Source: Halanaerobiaceae bacterium ANBcell28
Lineage (GTDB): Bacteria > Bacillota > Halanaerobiia > Halanaerobiales > DTU029
Direction of reading: 5' to 3'
Assembly: GCA_037623315.1 (NCBI GenBank)
Contig: JBBJJH010000003.1
Location: 62,001 to 126,000 of the forward strand
Length of the DNA: 64,000 bases
Shown piece by piece: positions 53,576 to 63,500 of this stretch. The notes beneath the pieces were generated by a model. That model was not told where the DNA came from and made no database searches. It was given only the letters and a program-made list of their open reading frames with translations. The number at the start of each line of letters is the position of its first letter. Within the stretch, counting starts at the first letter, position 1. Both the position numbers and the translations under genes were made by a program.

Positions 53576-54019
53576 CTATATCTTATTTTCATTTTTTTTA
53601 CAGTCTGGACAAATCCCAAATAATTTTATATTGTGGTCAATAATCGTATAATTTGTCTCAGAACAGACCTTTTTTTGATAGTCCTGCAAAGGACAATCAA
53701 GGGGGACAATGTCATCACAATCTACGCATATCAAATGATGATGGTGTTCACCCCTAACTAATTCAAAATAGCTTTCTTTATTATTTATATCTAAATCCAT
53801 TTTTCGGAGGATATCGCAATCCTCAAAATGATTTAAATTTCTATAAACTGTGGATAATTGTAATTTCGGAAATTTCTCTTCTAATTTCTGAAAAATATGC
53901 AAGGCTGTAATGGGGCGCTCTGCTTCAAGTAAGACATCAATAATTGCCTCTCTTTGTTTAGTTAGCCTTATTCCTTTTTCCTTTAAAACTATTATAAAAT
54001 CATCTAATTCTCTTTTCAT
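53576..54019 (-). CDS. zur: Fur-family regulator, probably Zur
   Basis: 147 aa. Winged-helix DNA-binding domain (RLTKQREAIIDVLLEAERP, LSTVYRNLNHF). The metal-sensing region has HHHHLICVDCDDI, a C-terminal GICPDC completing the structural Zn Cys4 site, and His residues of the regulatory site. It overlaps znuB by 4 bp (ATGA) at the end of the znuCB operon, so zinc-responsive (Zur) is the best assignment over Fur or PerR. It likely binds the 7-1-7 palindrome before znuC, giving autoregulation. Confidence 0.88.
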   Translation of the reverse strand: MKRELDDFIIVLKEKGIRLTKQREAIIDVLLEAERPITALHIFQKLEEKFPKLQLSTVYRNLNHFEDCDILRKMDLDINNKESYFELVRGEHHHHLICVDCDDIVPLDCPLQDYQKKVCSETNYTIIDHNIKLFGICPDCKKNENKI

Positions 54020-54825
54020 TTCATACTCCTTTTAACAGCGTTATATATTATTACTATAAATAAACAAAAAACATTAGTAAGGATAATTGTACCCCCAGGG
54101 GCTAAGTCCAGATAAAAAGATATAATTAAACCAGAATTTACAGAAATTATTGCTGTGATTACACTATATATAACTGTTTGTTTAAAACTTTTAGCAATTT
54201 GCAGTGCTGTTGCAACTGGTAAGCTTATCAGTGATGAAATCAATAAACCACCTACAATTCGCATTGATAGAGAAACTGTAATAGCTATTAAAATTATAAA
54301 CAAAGTATTCAAGAATCTAACAGGAACCCCAGCCAATCTCGCATCTTTCTCATTAAAAGCCAGAAAAAAGAAACCATAATAATAGATAAATATCACCAAT
54401 ACTATAGCTATACTTAATGGAATTACTGTATATAAATCTGTAATAGTAACTAATGTAATACTTCCAAAAAGATAACTCATAATTCCAGCTGAATTTCTGG
54501 ATAGACTTATTAAAATTGTTGCTAAGCCTAGCCCAGTTGCTAATACAATGCTTAAAGACAATTCTGCATAATCACTGTAATCTTCTCTTAGTTTTTCTAT
54601 CCCTAAGGCTGCCAATAAGGCTACTAGAATTGCTACTGGAATTGGATAAACTCCTATTAATAAAGCTAAAGCTATACCTGCTAGAGCTACATGTGACAGT
54701 GTATGACCAATTAAAGACAAGCGCTTGAGTATTAAGAATACTCCTATCAAAGGTGCTATAATAGCAATCATATTACCTACTATAAAAGCTCTCTGCATAA
54801 ACGAATATGTAAAAACTTCAAGCAT
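54016..54825 (-). CDS. znuB: Zinc ABC transporter permease ZnuB
   Basis: ABC-3 family permease of about 269 aa with 8-9 predicted helices (FIVGNMIAIIAPLIGVFLIL, GHTLSHVALAGIALALLIG, FGSITLVTITDLYTVI). The LSHVALAGIA and IVGGLLISSLISLPVATA segments are family signatures. An upstream ATG/other start frame reaches 54876, inside znuC, but AGAGGAAAG precedes the ATG at 54825, which overlaps the znuC stop by 8 bp. It forms the membrane channel for ZnuC. No znuA lipoprotein gene is in the window, so the binding protein is encoded elsewhere. Confidence 0.92.
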   Translation of the reverse strand: MLEVFTYSFMQRAFIVGNMIAIIAPLIGVFLILKRLSLIGHTLSHVALAGIALALLIGVYPIPVAILVALLAALGIEKLREDYSDYAELSLSIVLATGLGLATILISLSRNSAGIMSYLFGSITLVTITDLYTVIPLSIAIVLVIFIYYYGFFFLAFNEKDARLAGVPVRFLNTLFIILIAITVSLSMRIVGGLLISSLISLPVATALQIAKSFKQTVIYSVITAIISVNSGLIISFYLDLAPGGTIILTNVFCLFIVIIYNAVKRSMK

Positions 54826-55588
54826 ATGAATCACTTTCCTCTGAATGATCATGCTCAGGAAGAAATACTCTATCATTATTAACTTTTTTTACATAATCAT
54901 CATAAGTAAAGTCATCAGCAGAATGAAGAAATAGATCACCATCAGAAAAGCAGGCAATTTTATTTGCCTCACTACTAACAATATGTATGTCATGAGAGAT
55001 CATCACTATACTTATTCCTAATTCACGATTAAGTTTATTAATAATACTCATAAACTCCTTTTGATTATTTTCATCTACTCCAACCAAAGGCTCATCCAAA
55101 AATATAATCTCAGGGTCTGTTACTAGAGTTCGAGCTATAAATACTCTCTGTTGTTGTCCCCCAGAAAGTTTGCCAATCTGTCGATCTTTATACTGATACA
55201 TATCCAGTAATTTAAGGCTTTCATCAATCTTCTTTGATAATTCTTTTTTTAATAATTTAAAATATCCCATCTTAAAATAAAGATTTGCAGCAATAACTTC
55301 CCGCACAGTTGCAGGAAAGCTTTGATTAAATTCCTTTACCTGTTGGGATATATATCCTATTTTAGACCAGCTTTTAAAATTACTTACATTTTCACCCAAA
55401 AGCTCTATAGAACCACTACTAGCTTTTAATTCCCCAATGATTAATTTCATCAATGTTGTTTTTCCAGAACCATTAGAACCAAGCAAAGCAAGAAAATCAC
55501 CTTTTGCAACTTTTAGATTAATATTTTTCAAAACTACCTGCTCATCATATTTAAAAGAAACATTCTTTACTTTAATGACATTGTTCAT
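54818..55588 (-). CDS. znuC: Zinc ABC transporter ATPase ZnuC
   Basis: 256 aa. Walker A GSNGSGKTTL, signature LSGGQQQRV, Walker B IIFLDEPLVGVD, switch His in MISHD. The C-terminus ends with a His/acidic tail (PEHDHSEESDS) that could bind zinc. First gene of znuC-znuB-zur. A 7-1-7 palindrome overlaps its probable promoter. Confidence 0.93.
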   Translation of the reverse strand: MNNVIKVKNVSFKYDEQVVLKNINLKVAKGDFLALLGSNGSGKTTLMKLIIGELKASSGSIELLGENVSNFKSWSKIGYISQQVKEFNQSFPATVREVIAANLYFKMGYFKLLKKELSKKIDESLKLLDMYQYKDRQIGKLSGGQQQRVFIARTLVTDPEIIFLDEPLVGVDENNQKEFMSIINKLNRELGISIVMISHDIHIVSSEANKIACFSDGDLFLHSADDFTYDDYVKKVNNDRVFLPEHDHSEESDSYA

Positions 55589-55616
55589 CTATCTCACCAC
55601 TTATACTATATTTTAA

Positions 55617-55657
55617 TGCAAATTATTCCTTTATCTATTATTTGCAAATTATTTGCA
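55617..55657 (-). promoter_or_regulatory. Candidate Zur operator upstream of znuC
   Basis: TGCAAAT-T-ATTTGCA (55643-55657) is a perfect 7-1-7 inverted repeat of the Fur-superfamily type. An extra half-site TGCAAAT lies at 55617-55623, closer to the gene. The palindrome overlaps the likely -35 region (TTGCAA on the minus strand). The spacing fits repression of znuC-znuB-zur when zinc is plentiful. Confidence 0.6.
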
Positions 55658-55818
55658 TTTATACTTTAATCTTATTTAATATCTAGATAGAAGTCAAGTA
55701 GCATAGTCTTCTTTACTTAACTATAGTTTTAATATAGTACAAGAATTGAAATTTAACTATCAAATAGCTTAATCGTATTTTTTTAAAAATAGATTTTTGC
55801 TAATTTCAAAAAACATCT

Positions 55819-56763
55819 CTAATTCAAAGCCTTACCCTTTAAATAATTAAAATTCTTACCCTGATATCTATTATATTTTTCCATCTTTTTTTCTATCATA
55901 TCATGTATCTCCCACCATTTATATCCCCAATTTACAAACAAAGTTTTCTCTCCAGGTGCTCTACCTAATAATCTTTGTACAGCTATTTCGGGTTTCAAAT
56001 GCTCTAAAAATACTATTACTCTTTCGATGTATTCTTCCAGGCTTATTATCTCTAATTCACCTTTTTGATATAAACGTCCAAGTTCAGTGTCTTCTCTGAT
56101 ATAAAGAGCATGTAATTTAACATTATCAACATCTAATGCTGATAAAACTTTAGCGTTTTCTACTACATCAATCATCTTATCCCCTGGAAGATTTAAAATT
56201 AAATGTACAGCAAGATTTATTGCATATTTTTTTGCTATTAAAACTGCATCTATAAGCTCTGCCAAAGTATGTCCTCTATTGACCTTATCAAGAGTATGAT
56301 AATTTACAGTTTGTAAACCTAATTCAAGACTAAGAGTTACTTCAGGTCTTTTTTCTGCAATTAAGGCTACTATTTCTTCTAAATATTCCTCACTAACACA
56401 ATCAGGCCTTGTTGACAGTGTAATATCTACTATCTCATCAATTTCTAAGCTCTCATCAATATATTTCTTCAACTGCTCAAGAGGAAGATAGGTATTAGTG
56501 AAATTTTGAAAATAGGCAATAAACTTTTTTGCTTTATATTTGCTAGCAATATGGTCTTTATTTTTTAAGAGCTGTTCTTTTACAGGCAAATCAGAAGAAT
56601 GGTTCTCAAAAGCAGTAGCCTCTTCACCACAAAAAGCACAGCCACCTCTTCCTAAATTACCGTCTCTATTAGGACAAGTCAAGTCTAAATGAATTGGCAA
56701 TTTATATGTTTTAGCTCCGTATTTTTCTTTTAAATAAGTAGAATATCGATAATATACAGACAT
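55819..56763 (-). CDS. TIGR01212 radical SAM protein (YhcC/YtqA, MnmL-like)
   Basis: 314 aa. N-terminal YYRYSTYLKEKYGAKTYKLP, the radical SAM cluster as CPNRDGNLGRGGCAFC, and LSLELGLQTVNYHTLDKVNRGH are the family signatures. In Bacillus the orthologue YtqA (MnmL) has, to my recollection, been assigned to conversion of cmnm5U34 to nm5U34 in tRNA. The next gene downstream encodes the YtqB/MnmM methylase, as in Bacillus, so the pair probably acts in wobble-uridine modification. Confidence 0.9.
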   Translation of the reverse strand: MSVYYRYSTYLKEKYGAKTYKLPIHLDLTCPNRDGNLGRGGCAFCGEEATAFENHSSDLPVKEQLLKNKDHIASKYKAKKFIAYFQNFTNTYLPLEQLKKYIDESLEIDEIVDITLSTRPDCVSEEYLEEIVALIAEKRPEVTLSLELGLQTVNYHTLDKVNRGHTLAELIDAVLIAKKYAINLAVHLILNLPGDKMIDVVENAKVLSALDVDNVKLHALYIREDTELGRLYQKGELEIISLEEYIERVIVFLEHLKPEIAVQRLLGRAPGEKTLFVNWGYKWWEIHDMIEKKMEKYNRYQGKNFNYLKGKALN

Positions 56764-56847
56764 ATATTAGCTCCTTTTCCATTCTTGTATTATTTACTTA
56801 ATATCTGTTATTTACTTCAGATTGACCAAGTTTATAACTCTATTTCC

Positions 56848-57411
56848 TTAACGTCTTCGAATGATTGCTAAAATTTGAGGAGATTTTTTCTGATTTAAAA
56901 ACTTATAGTTTAATACATTATATTTCTTATTATCCAAGTCTAAAGAAAAATTCTTAATAGCTTCCAATTCTTCTTGACCACCAGAATGCCCTGTATAAAT
57001 AACCAGCACTATTATTCCTCCAACACATAGTAACTCAATTCCTTTTTTCAGGGCTTTTATTGTAGTATTTTTCTTAGTAATAATATCTTTATCAGCACCA
57101 GGTAAATAGCCTAAATTAAAGACTATACCTTTAATTTCATTTTTTAGATACTCACCAATATTTTGGTGTCCATCTTCTATAAGAGAAATTCTATCTTCAT
57201 AACCCTTGTCCAAGACTTTCTTTCTAGTATTCTCGATTGCTTGTTTTTGTATATCAAAGGAATATACTTTGCCATCAATACCTACTAGTTCAGCTAAAAA
57301 AATGGTATCATAACCATTACCAGCAGTAGCATCAACAACAAGATCACCTTTATTAATATGAGTTTCTAAAAGTAGATGTGAAAATTCAACTCCCTGCCAA
57401 AAATCACCCAT
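56848..57411 (-). CDS. mnmM: tRNA U34 methyltransferase MnmM (YtqB-like)
   Basis: 187 aa class I SAM-dependent methyltransferase. SAM motif I as VVDATAGNGYDTIFLAE, acidic motif II VYSFDIQ, and the family-specific FNLGYLPGADKDIITKK and VIYTGHSGGQEE. YtqB/MnmM methylates nm5(s2)U34 to mnm5(s2)U34. It lies between the ABC exporter ATPase (14 bp upstream) and the MnmL-like gene downstream, and may share the ABC transcript. Confidence 0.9.
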   Translation of the reverse strand: MGDFWQGVEFSHLLLETHINKGDLVVDATAGNGYDTIFLAELVGIDGKVYSFDIQKQAIENTRKKVLDKGYEDRISLIEDGHQNIGEYLKNEIKGIVFNLGYLPGADKDIITKKNTTIKALKKGIELLCVGGIIVLVIYTGHSGGQEELEAIKNFSLDLDNKKYNVLNYKFLNQKKSPQILAIIRRR

Positions 57412-57424
57412 GTATTTGCCTCCC

Positions 57425-58393
57425 TTACTCTGCTAATTTTATAAAAACATCATGTAATGAAGCCTCTCTTGAATGAATATTTGTAATACTTACTATCTGT
57501 CTAATCTTATCTAAGCGCTCTCCCCAGTTATCTGAATTTAAGCTTAAATGAATTAATAATTTATTTTCTTCTATTATTAATTCATCATTCTTTTCTAGTA
57601 TATTTCTAATTCTGTTTATATCTTCTTTTCTTATTTTATCTGTATTTTTAAAATTAAATTTAAGTTCTAAAATATCTTCTCCATATTCTTTCTTGAAATT
57701 TTCAGGACTACTAAGAGCAATTATTTTTCCCTGATTAATAAAAGCTATACGGTCACAGAGTATTTCAGCCTCTTGCATATAATGTGTGCTTAAAAGAACT
57801 GTTTTTCCTGCAGTTTTAAATTCTTTAATTGACTTATGAATTATTTCTAATGATAGTGGGTCTAATCCTCCTGTAGGCTCATCTAGAATTAATAATTCTG
57901 GGTCATTTAATAAGGCGCGACAGATTAATAATCGTTGCTTCATTCCCTTTGAATAAGTCTTTACCTGTCTCTTAGCTGCATTATCTAAACCAAACTTATT
58001 TAAGAGATAATTAATCCGATCTCTTGATACTCCATACATATCTGCGAAGAATTTCAAATTATGAAATCCACTTAAGCGTTGATATAAATTTTTTTCTTCA
58101 AATACAACCCCAATTTTACCATATATATTATTATCCAAACTTGATGATTCTTTTCCAAAGAGCTTACAACTACCATCATCTTTCCTTTCCAGGCCTAAGA
58201 GAATATTAATAGTAGTCGTTTTTCCTGCTCCATTAGGGCCTAAAAAACCAAAAATTTCTCCCATAGTAACAGAAAAACTAATCTTATTAACAGCTTTTAC
58301 ATTAGCATATTGTTTTTCTAGATTACTTACTTTTACTATTTGAGCTTCTTTCTCAGCTTCATTTATCTTATCATGCAATAGAACATCACTCAT
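57425..58393 (-). CDS. ABC exporter ATP-binding protein (NatA-like)
   Basis: 322 aa. Walker A GPNGAGKTTTIN, signature YSKGMKQRL, Walker B LLILDEPTGGLD, switch STHYMQEAE. The C-terminal ~85 residues (IRKEDINRIRNILEKND..) form the extra domain common in drug/Na+/lipid exporters of the ABC-2 class. Partner of the permease at 58966-59985, with a small membrane-anchored protein encoded between them. Substrate unknown. Confidence 0.92.
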   Translation of the reverse strand: MSDVLLHDKINEAEKEAQIVKVSNLEKQYANVKAVNKISFSVTMGEIFGFLGPNGAGKTTTINILLGLERKDDGSCKLFGKESSSLDNNIYGKIGVVFEEKNLYQRLSGFHNLKFFADMYGVSRDRINYLLNKFGLDNAAKRQVKTYSKGMKQRLLICRALLNDPELLILDEPTGGLDPLSLEIIHKSIKEFKTAGKTVLLSTHYMQEAEILCDRIAFINQGKIIALSSPENFKKEYGEDILELKFNFKNTDKIRKEDINRIRNILEKNDELIIEENKLLIHLSLNSDNWGERLDKIRQIVSITNIHSREASLHDVFIKLAE

Positions 58394-58420
58394 TTAAATT
58401 CACCTTTCTATATATCGCTT

Positions 58421-58966
58421 TTAATCTATTACAGAAGGATCCCATAATAAATAAAGCTCCTCTCCATCAACTAAGATAAACACATTTTTTTCAGTATCTT
58501 GCCTATGTTCACTACCTAGAGTTGTAAAAATCAAAGTATAACTTACTTTAATTCTATGAACAACTTGCTCCTCCTTAAGATTCACTATATTATTAAAGCT
58601 TCGAGGTAAAGATACAATTTCTGCTTTATCCCCCAACTCAATAGCCTCTATCCTTAAATTATACTTTTCGAAATTTTCTTTTTGAAAATTCACATACTCT
58701 CTTTCGCTTATTAATTCTTTTATTTCAGGGTGTAAGTTTTGATAAATATATTCAAATTCCATATTAGCATATTTTATATATATTTCTTCAATAAAACTGA
58801 TCTTAATATTTTTTTCTAATATTATCTCTTCGCTCTCCTCATGCCTTAGCATGAATCTTCGCTGTGAAAAAGCAGAAGAAGAAAATATAATAGAAACTAG
58901 AATAAGTATTAATAAATTAATTATTAAATATTTATTTAATAAATATATTCCTTTATTTTTTCTCAT
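58421..58966 (-). CDS. Hypothetical membrane-anchored protein of the ABC operon
   Basis: 181 aa. A basic start then a hydrophobic helix (LIINLLILILVSIIFSS) gives an N-terminal anchor or signal peptide without lipobox. The exported part is acidic and mixed alpha/beta, ending YLLWDPSVID. Family not recognised; the tail resembles small NTF2-like/DUF4829-type exported domains but I cannot confirm this. Overlaps the permease stop by one base, so it is translationally coupled and probably an accessory subunit. Confidence 0.65.
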   Translation of the reverse strand: MRKNKGIYLLNKYLIINLLILILVSIIFSSSAFSQRRFMLRHEESEEIILEKNIKISFIEEIYIKYANMEFEYIYQNLHPEIKELISEREYVNFQKENFEKYNLRIEAIELGDKAEIVSLPRSFNNIVNLKEEQVVHRIKVSYTLIFTTLGSEHRQDTEKNVFILVDGEELYLLWDPSVID

Positions 58967-59985
58967 TAAATATGCACCTTCCTAAATTTTATATAAGTGA
59001 TTATTGTTAAGAAAAGTGAAAAACTTAGCAATATAAGCATATCACTATACACAATTGCTCTTCCTTGATAGATCAAGATTTTTTCCAGACTTTGGTATAA
59101 ATAATATGTTGGAAAAAAGCGGGCAAATATTCTTGTAAACTCAGAGACATCAGCAATTAAAGTTGGAAATAATAACGGAAAATAAATAATAGTTGCTATT
59201 GATCTAGCTGAGGACTGACTTTCTGAAAAGGCCCCAATTAATAAGCCAATGGCTGTAAAACTTATAGAAGCTATTAATATAGATAGAAGCAAGAGAAATA
59301 TATTTCTCATACCAATTATAAAAACACCATTGAATATAGCCATTATAAAAATCGTAAAAAAAGTAAATAGTACAGAAAATATTCCTTTAGCTAATAAAAT
59401 TTCTATCTTATTTGCTGGAGCAAGCATTATAGAATGGATTGTCTTATTTTCTTTCTCTTCAGCAAAATTTCCAGATATAATTAGTACACCAATCATAGCT
59501 ACAGTTACAGTTATCCAAACTGGTAAAAAAGACAAGCTTGATATAGCAACATTCATAGGAACTATCTCTAGTTCAAGATTTGTCTCAAGATTTAAATACA
59601 TTCTTATTATATCTTCTAAACTATCTTTTAAGAAAAAATATGTTATTGCCTGACTACTATTTATATACAGAGAGAATACATCATCTTCATTAACTAGCAA
59701 AGCATCAATATTTCCTAATTCTACTGCCTGTTTTCCATATACGACATTTTCATATAAGTCTGCTTTTAGATTGCTAACAGAATTATTTACAAAACTATGA
59801 ATTCCTCCTTCTTGATTCTCAACAACGCCTATATTGAAGCTTCTATTCATTTCAGCATTATCAACTATAGAAAATAATAACGAAGCTAAAATTGGTAGTA
59901 ATATAACTATAAATACGGTTTTATTTCTTAATGATTCTATAAAATCTTTATATATAATTGCATTAATTCTTTTTATAATATTCAT
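58966..59985 (-). CDS. ABC-2 type exporter permease (NatB-like)
   Basis: 339 aa. One N-terminal helix (FIVILLPILASLLFSIV), then an extracytoplasmic loop of about 120 residues, then five helices (VWITVTVAMIGVLIIS, GIFSVLFTFFTIFIMAIF, IFLLLLSILIASISF and others). The motif FAEEKENKTIHSIMLAP is typical of ABC2_membrane_3 permeases. First gene of the operon, partner of the ATPase at 57425-58393. Confidence 0.88.
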   Translation of the reverse strand: MNIIKRINAIIYKDFIESLRNKTVFIVILLPILASLLFSIVDNAEMNRSFNIGVVENQEGGIHSFVNNSVSNLKADLYENVVYGKQAVELGNIDALLVNEDDVFSLYINSSQAITYFFLKDSLEDIIRMYLNLETNLELEIVPMNVAISSLSFLPVWITVTVAMIGVLIISGNFAEEKENKTIHSIMLAPANKIEILLAKGIFSVLFTFFTIFIMAIFNGVFIIGMRNIFLLLLSILIASISFTAIGLLIGAFSESQSSARSIATIIYFPLLFPTLIADVSEFTRIFARFFPTYYLYQSLEKILIYQGRAIVYSDMLILLSFSLFLTIITYIKFRKVHI

Positions 59986-60085
59986 AATAAGTAAACTCCT
60001 ATCAGTCTTGTATAAGTATTTTTTTAAGATAAATAAACAATTAGAGGGTGATGATATAAATCAACATCCCCTCTACTCATAATTT

Positions 60086-60157
60086 TTATGGTGCCATTTG
60101 ATTAAGAAAATAAATAACAGCCCAAACCACCACTATTAGTCCTATTAATTCAAGCAC
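60086..60157 (-). CDS. Putative 23-residue transmembrane peptide
   Basis: Starts at GTG (60155-60157) with a very strong GGGGGGAT six bases upstream, and stops at 60086. The product MLELIGLIVVVWAVIYFLNQMAP would be a single TM helix with a short tail. No family is recognised and the length is near the limit of what can be called. The clear ribosome site in AT-rich DNA is the main support. Confidence 0.4.
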   Translation of the reverse strand: MLELIGLIVVVWAVIYFLNQMAP

Positions 60158-60295
60158 AAAAATCCCCCCTTCAATATGTAATAAAAGTTATTAGATTTAA
60201 TTTAAAAGATAATTCAAGATATTCTAATATTATATATTCTATATTTCTTTCATAACTCCTTTTTTCTTTGAATGATAAAAATATGCTTTTTATAC

Positions 60296-60509
60296 ATTTA
60301 TCCGAGAGCTAACTGCCACTAAAACTCCCACTTCTATAAATGGGAGAAAAGTGGCACTAACCTCCTGGATTCGTTTTAGGGCCTTTAGGTCATCCTTTAG
60401 GACTAAGTTTCAGTGGGAGACAACCTTAATGTTCTAGTAGGATTTTTTTTAATTGGGAGTGCCTCGGGGTGCAAAAAACTCCCTCTGAAACTAAGAACTC
60501 ACTTTATTA
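60296..60509. mobile_element. Non-autonomous IS200/IS605-like element (PATE/omega-RNA-like)
   Basis: About 210 bp with no ORF but dense secondary structure. A nested hairpin GCCACT/AGTGGC enclosing CTCCCA/TGGGAG lies at 60315-60356. There is a TTTAGG/CCTTTAGG stem region. A long-range stem, GTTTCAG.GGGAG (60408-60419) with CTCCC.CTGAAAC (60480-60491), encloses a GGGAGT/ACTCCC hairpin. Subterminal palindromes and lack of terminal inverted repeats are typical of IS605-family ends. A copy reduced to both termini is at 8445-8486. The right end overlaps the stop codon of the adjacent GNAT-fusion gene. No tnpA or tnpB is in the window. Confidence 0.5.
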
Positions 60510-63500
60510 TGTGAAACACTTAAATCTAATATTTTTCAAGTCTTCAAGGATGTTTTCTTGATAGAAAGTATCTGTAAAAAATAGAAAAGCAGGTGCTGTG
60601 AAAATTTTACTACCGTCTTTTATAGAAAGATAATTTTCTATATTTACTGCCAGTACATCAAGATTCATGAAACCCCAGGATGAATGATATCCTGACTGAA
60701 ATGCCTGCAAATATGTTTTATCATTCTCCGAAGCAAAAAGAACTGTCTTATCTATATTGATATGATAGTCATTATAGCCAGCCCTGTATTTGATAATTTC
60801 TCCATCTTTTCTTCGATGATTGAAATAAGAATCCTTAAGATCTTCAGTAGCTTTCACAAATACTTCAGTATTAAATCCTTTGTTATTATAGTGTTTTCCT
60901 GTATTCTGTATTACCTCTGTTGTTAGTAATAGCAAAGGTAATGAAGGCAATGTTAAGTAATACTGCTTGTATGCCAGACCTCTAAAATCCTTATTATCTT
61001 CTAAGTCAAGTTCTATAGAGATACCCTGCCAATTATTACCCTTATTATCTTCAAGTTCTGCAAAGTCAAAGTTTTGTTTTGCTTCAGCCCGGCTAACATT
61101 TTGTAACCCTCCAGGATGAGTTGAAATACCGCCAAACCAGGGGTTCCACCATGATTTTGCACCTGCTTTTGGATATAATGAGTCAAGCCATTCTTTGCCC
61201 TTATATGACAGAGAATATAATGCAGGACCATAGTTTTCAGCAGCCTTCATTTGAATAGTACCATTAGAAAAAGTGTAGGTTTTATCTCCCTTTATATCCT
61301 CGATTTTTTTATCAATGGAGATTGAATTATCCTTAATAAATACGAGCTTTTTCCTTTTAACTACCATTGAAGAAAGATCAAGTTCTGTATCTATTACTTC
61401 AATACCCTGATGAGAATTTTCTTTCTTTTCTTCTTCTGATACTTTATTCATCTTCACTTGCAGTTCTATTTGTCTATCTTCTTCCTCTTTGCTTAGTTCT
61501 TTTTCATAGCTTTCAATTAAATTATTATCTGATTCTACTTTAATAACACCGTATATATTAGCCTTTTTATATCTATTAATCTTAAGGGAAAAATCATCAG
61601 AAATAATTGGATTCCCCTGATTAATTTCTATAGCAATACTCTCTTCAGTACGATAATCAGGATTATTATTTTCTTTAATTAATTCTGCATTACTATTTAA
61701 CTCTTTACTCCTGGTAGCAAATTCTCTAAGTTCAAACCAATCCCTAAATGTATCAAGAGCAAGATAAATAGGTTTAGTTTTAATAGTACTTCCAGCTTCT
61801 ATTTCACCTAGGTTATCTTCAAAACCAAAATGCCACTCTTGATGTTTCACCTTAAGATCACCAGACCACATCAATCCATATTTATCTCCATAATGATCAG
61901 TTAAAATCCAGTTTTCATCTAATTTATCGACATTCCAATTATCAAGATTCATATCTTCTGTAGTTTTTAATTCAATTATTTTGTCAGCATATGGCATTAC
62001 AGCATTCTTTAATTGAAAATAGATACCATATCGGGTATTAATCTCTTTACTTTTCTTGTCTTGAGTATTTTTTAATTTCATATAGTATTTAATCAAACCA
62101 TCACTATATAATTCTATTATTAGCTGCATATCTATGCCTTTAGTTTTTTCGGACCGATATAAGACTTCCATTTTGATCGCATCATTGTCTCTACTAATAA
62201 AATCTACTTTTTCAGCTTTCTTTTGAGAAAACTCTGTTGTAAAGGGTAGACCTATCGAAGGATATAATATAAAAGCCCCATAATAATCAGAATGATACTT
62301 TTGGAAAGAAATTTCGTTATCATTTTTATCGAAAATTAGTTTATATTTTCCATTTGTAATAAACCATTCTTTTTCTGATTCACCTGATAACCTTCTACCT
62401 CTACCATTAAATATAGTTGTTAACTTTCTCTTAAAAGTCACTTCCTCATGATCTTTTTTTATTTTAAAGTGAATATCTTCTGAGTATAGATTATATTCCT
62501 TAATTATATAATTAATAGGTATAGAGACTTTTTCTTTTGCTTTTAATTCTTTTTTAATAATATTATCACAGAAAACGACTTCATCGTTTACTGGTATCTC
62601 AAATTCAAGACTAATAGCCTGCTCATAAGCATTCTCAAGTTCTAAATAAGCTAGGGACTCTATATTACGTTGATTGACACTATCTTTGAGATTCATATTT
62701 AGATTCACGGGAAATTTAGGCTCTATCCCTGTTTTAAATACAGCTTTTTTTCCGTTAATACTTATATTAGTCTCAACAACAGGATGAGTACGCCAGTGAT
62801 CCTGTTCTTTTTCTATTTCACCAAGGTAAAACTTAGCTTTAAGTATTTCTTTATCTTTTACTTGAAGTGTTTTCTTAAAATCATATTTTATATTTTTGTT
62901 ATCAATACCTTCTAAAGTAATTTCAAGATTCCTAGAACTTTTATTTTCAAGATGGTATTCTATTTCATATCGATTATTAAAGGGTAAAACCTGTTTTTGA
63001 ATTTTACTTTCTATCCTATAATCATTAGTTTCAATCATCCGGATACCTCTACCCCGACGATCAAATCCCATCTTTAAGCTTTCCTCTTCCTTCTCCCAGC
63101 TATATTGATAGAATCCATAGTCATCTTCTTTACTTCCATCTGCTTCAATTTCAATAGTTCTGTTACTATCATTATACCAGTCTATAGTCTCAAAGTACTC
63201 TTTTACTGCTTCAGTATTTAAAACAGTGGGAATAAAGTTCATTAAATGGGTTTCATCATCCCTCTTTTCCCAGAAGAAACCACACTTTTTGTATAAAGGT
63301 ACTGCTTTAGTATTTCCAGGCCAGGTGTATAAATCCAGCCTTGGCCATTCCATCTCAATAGATCTTTCCACAGTTTTCAAAACAAGTGCTTTTCCAATCT
63401 TTTTACCATGGTAATCAGGCCTTACATTAAGTAATGGTATGTATAAAGCTCCTTCATCTTCTTCATATTCAGAAAAACTACAAAAACCAACAACAGTTTC

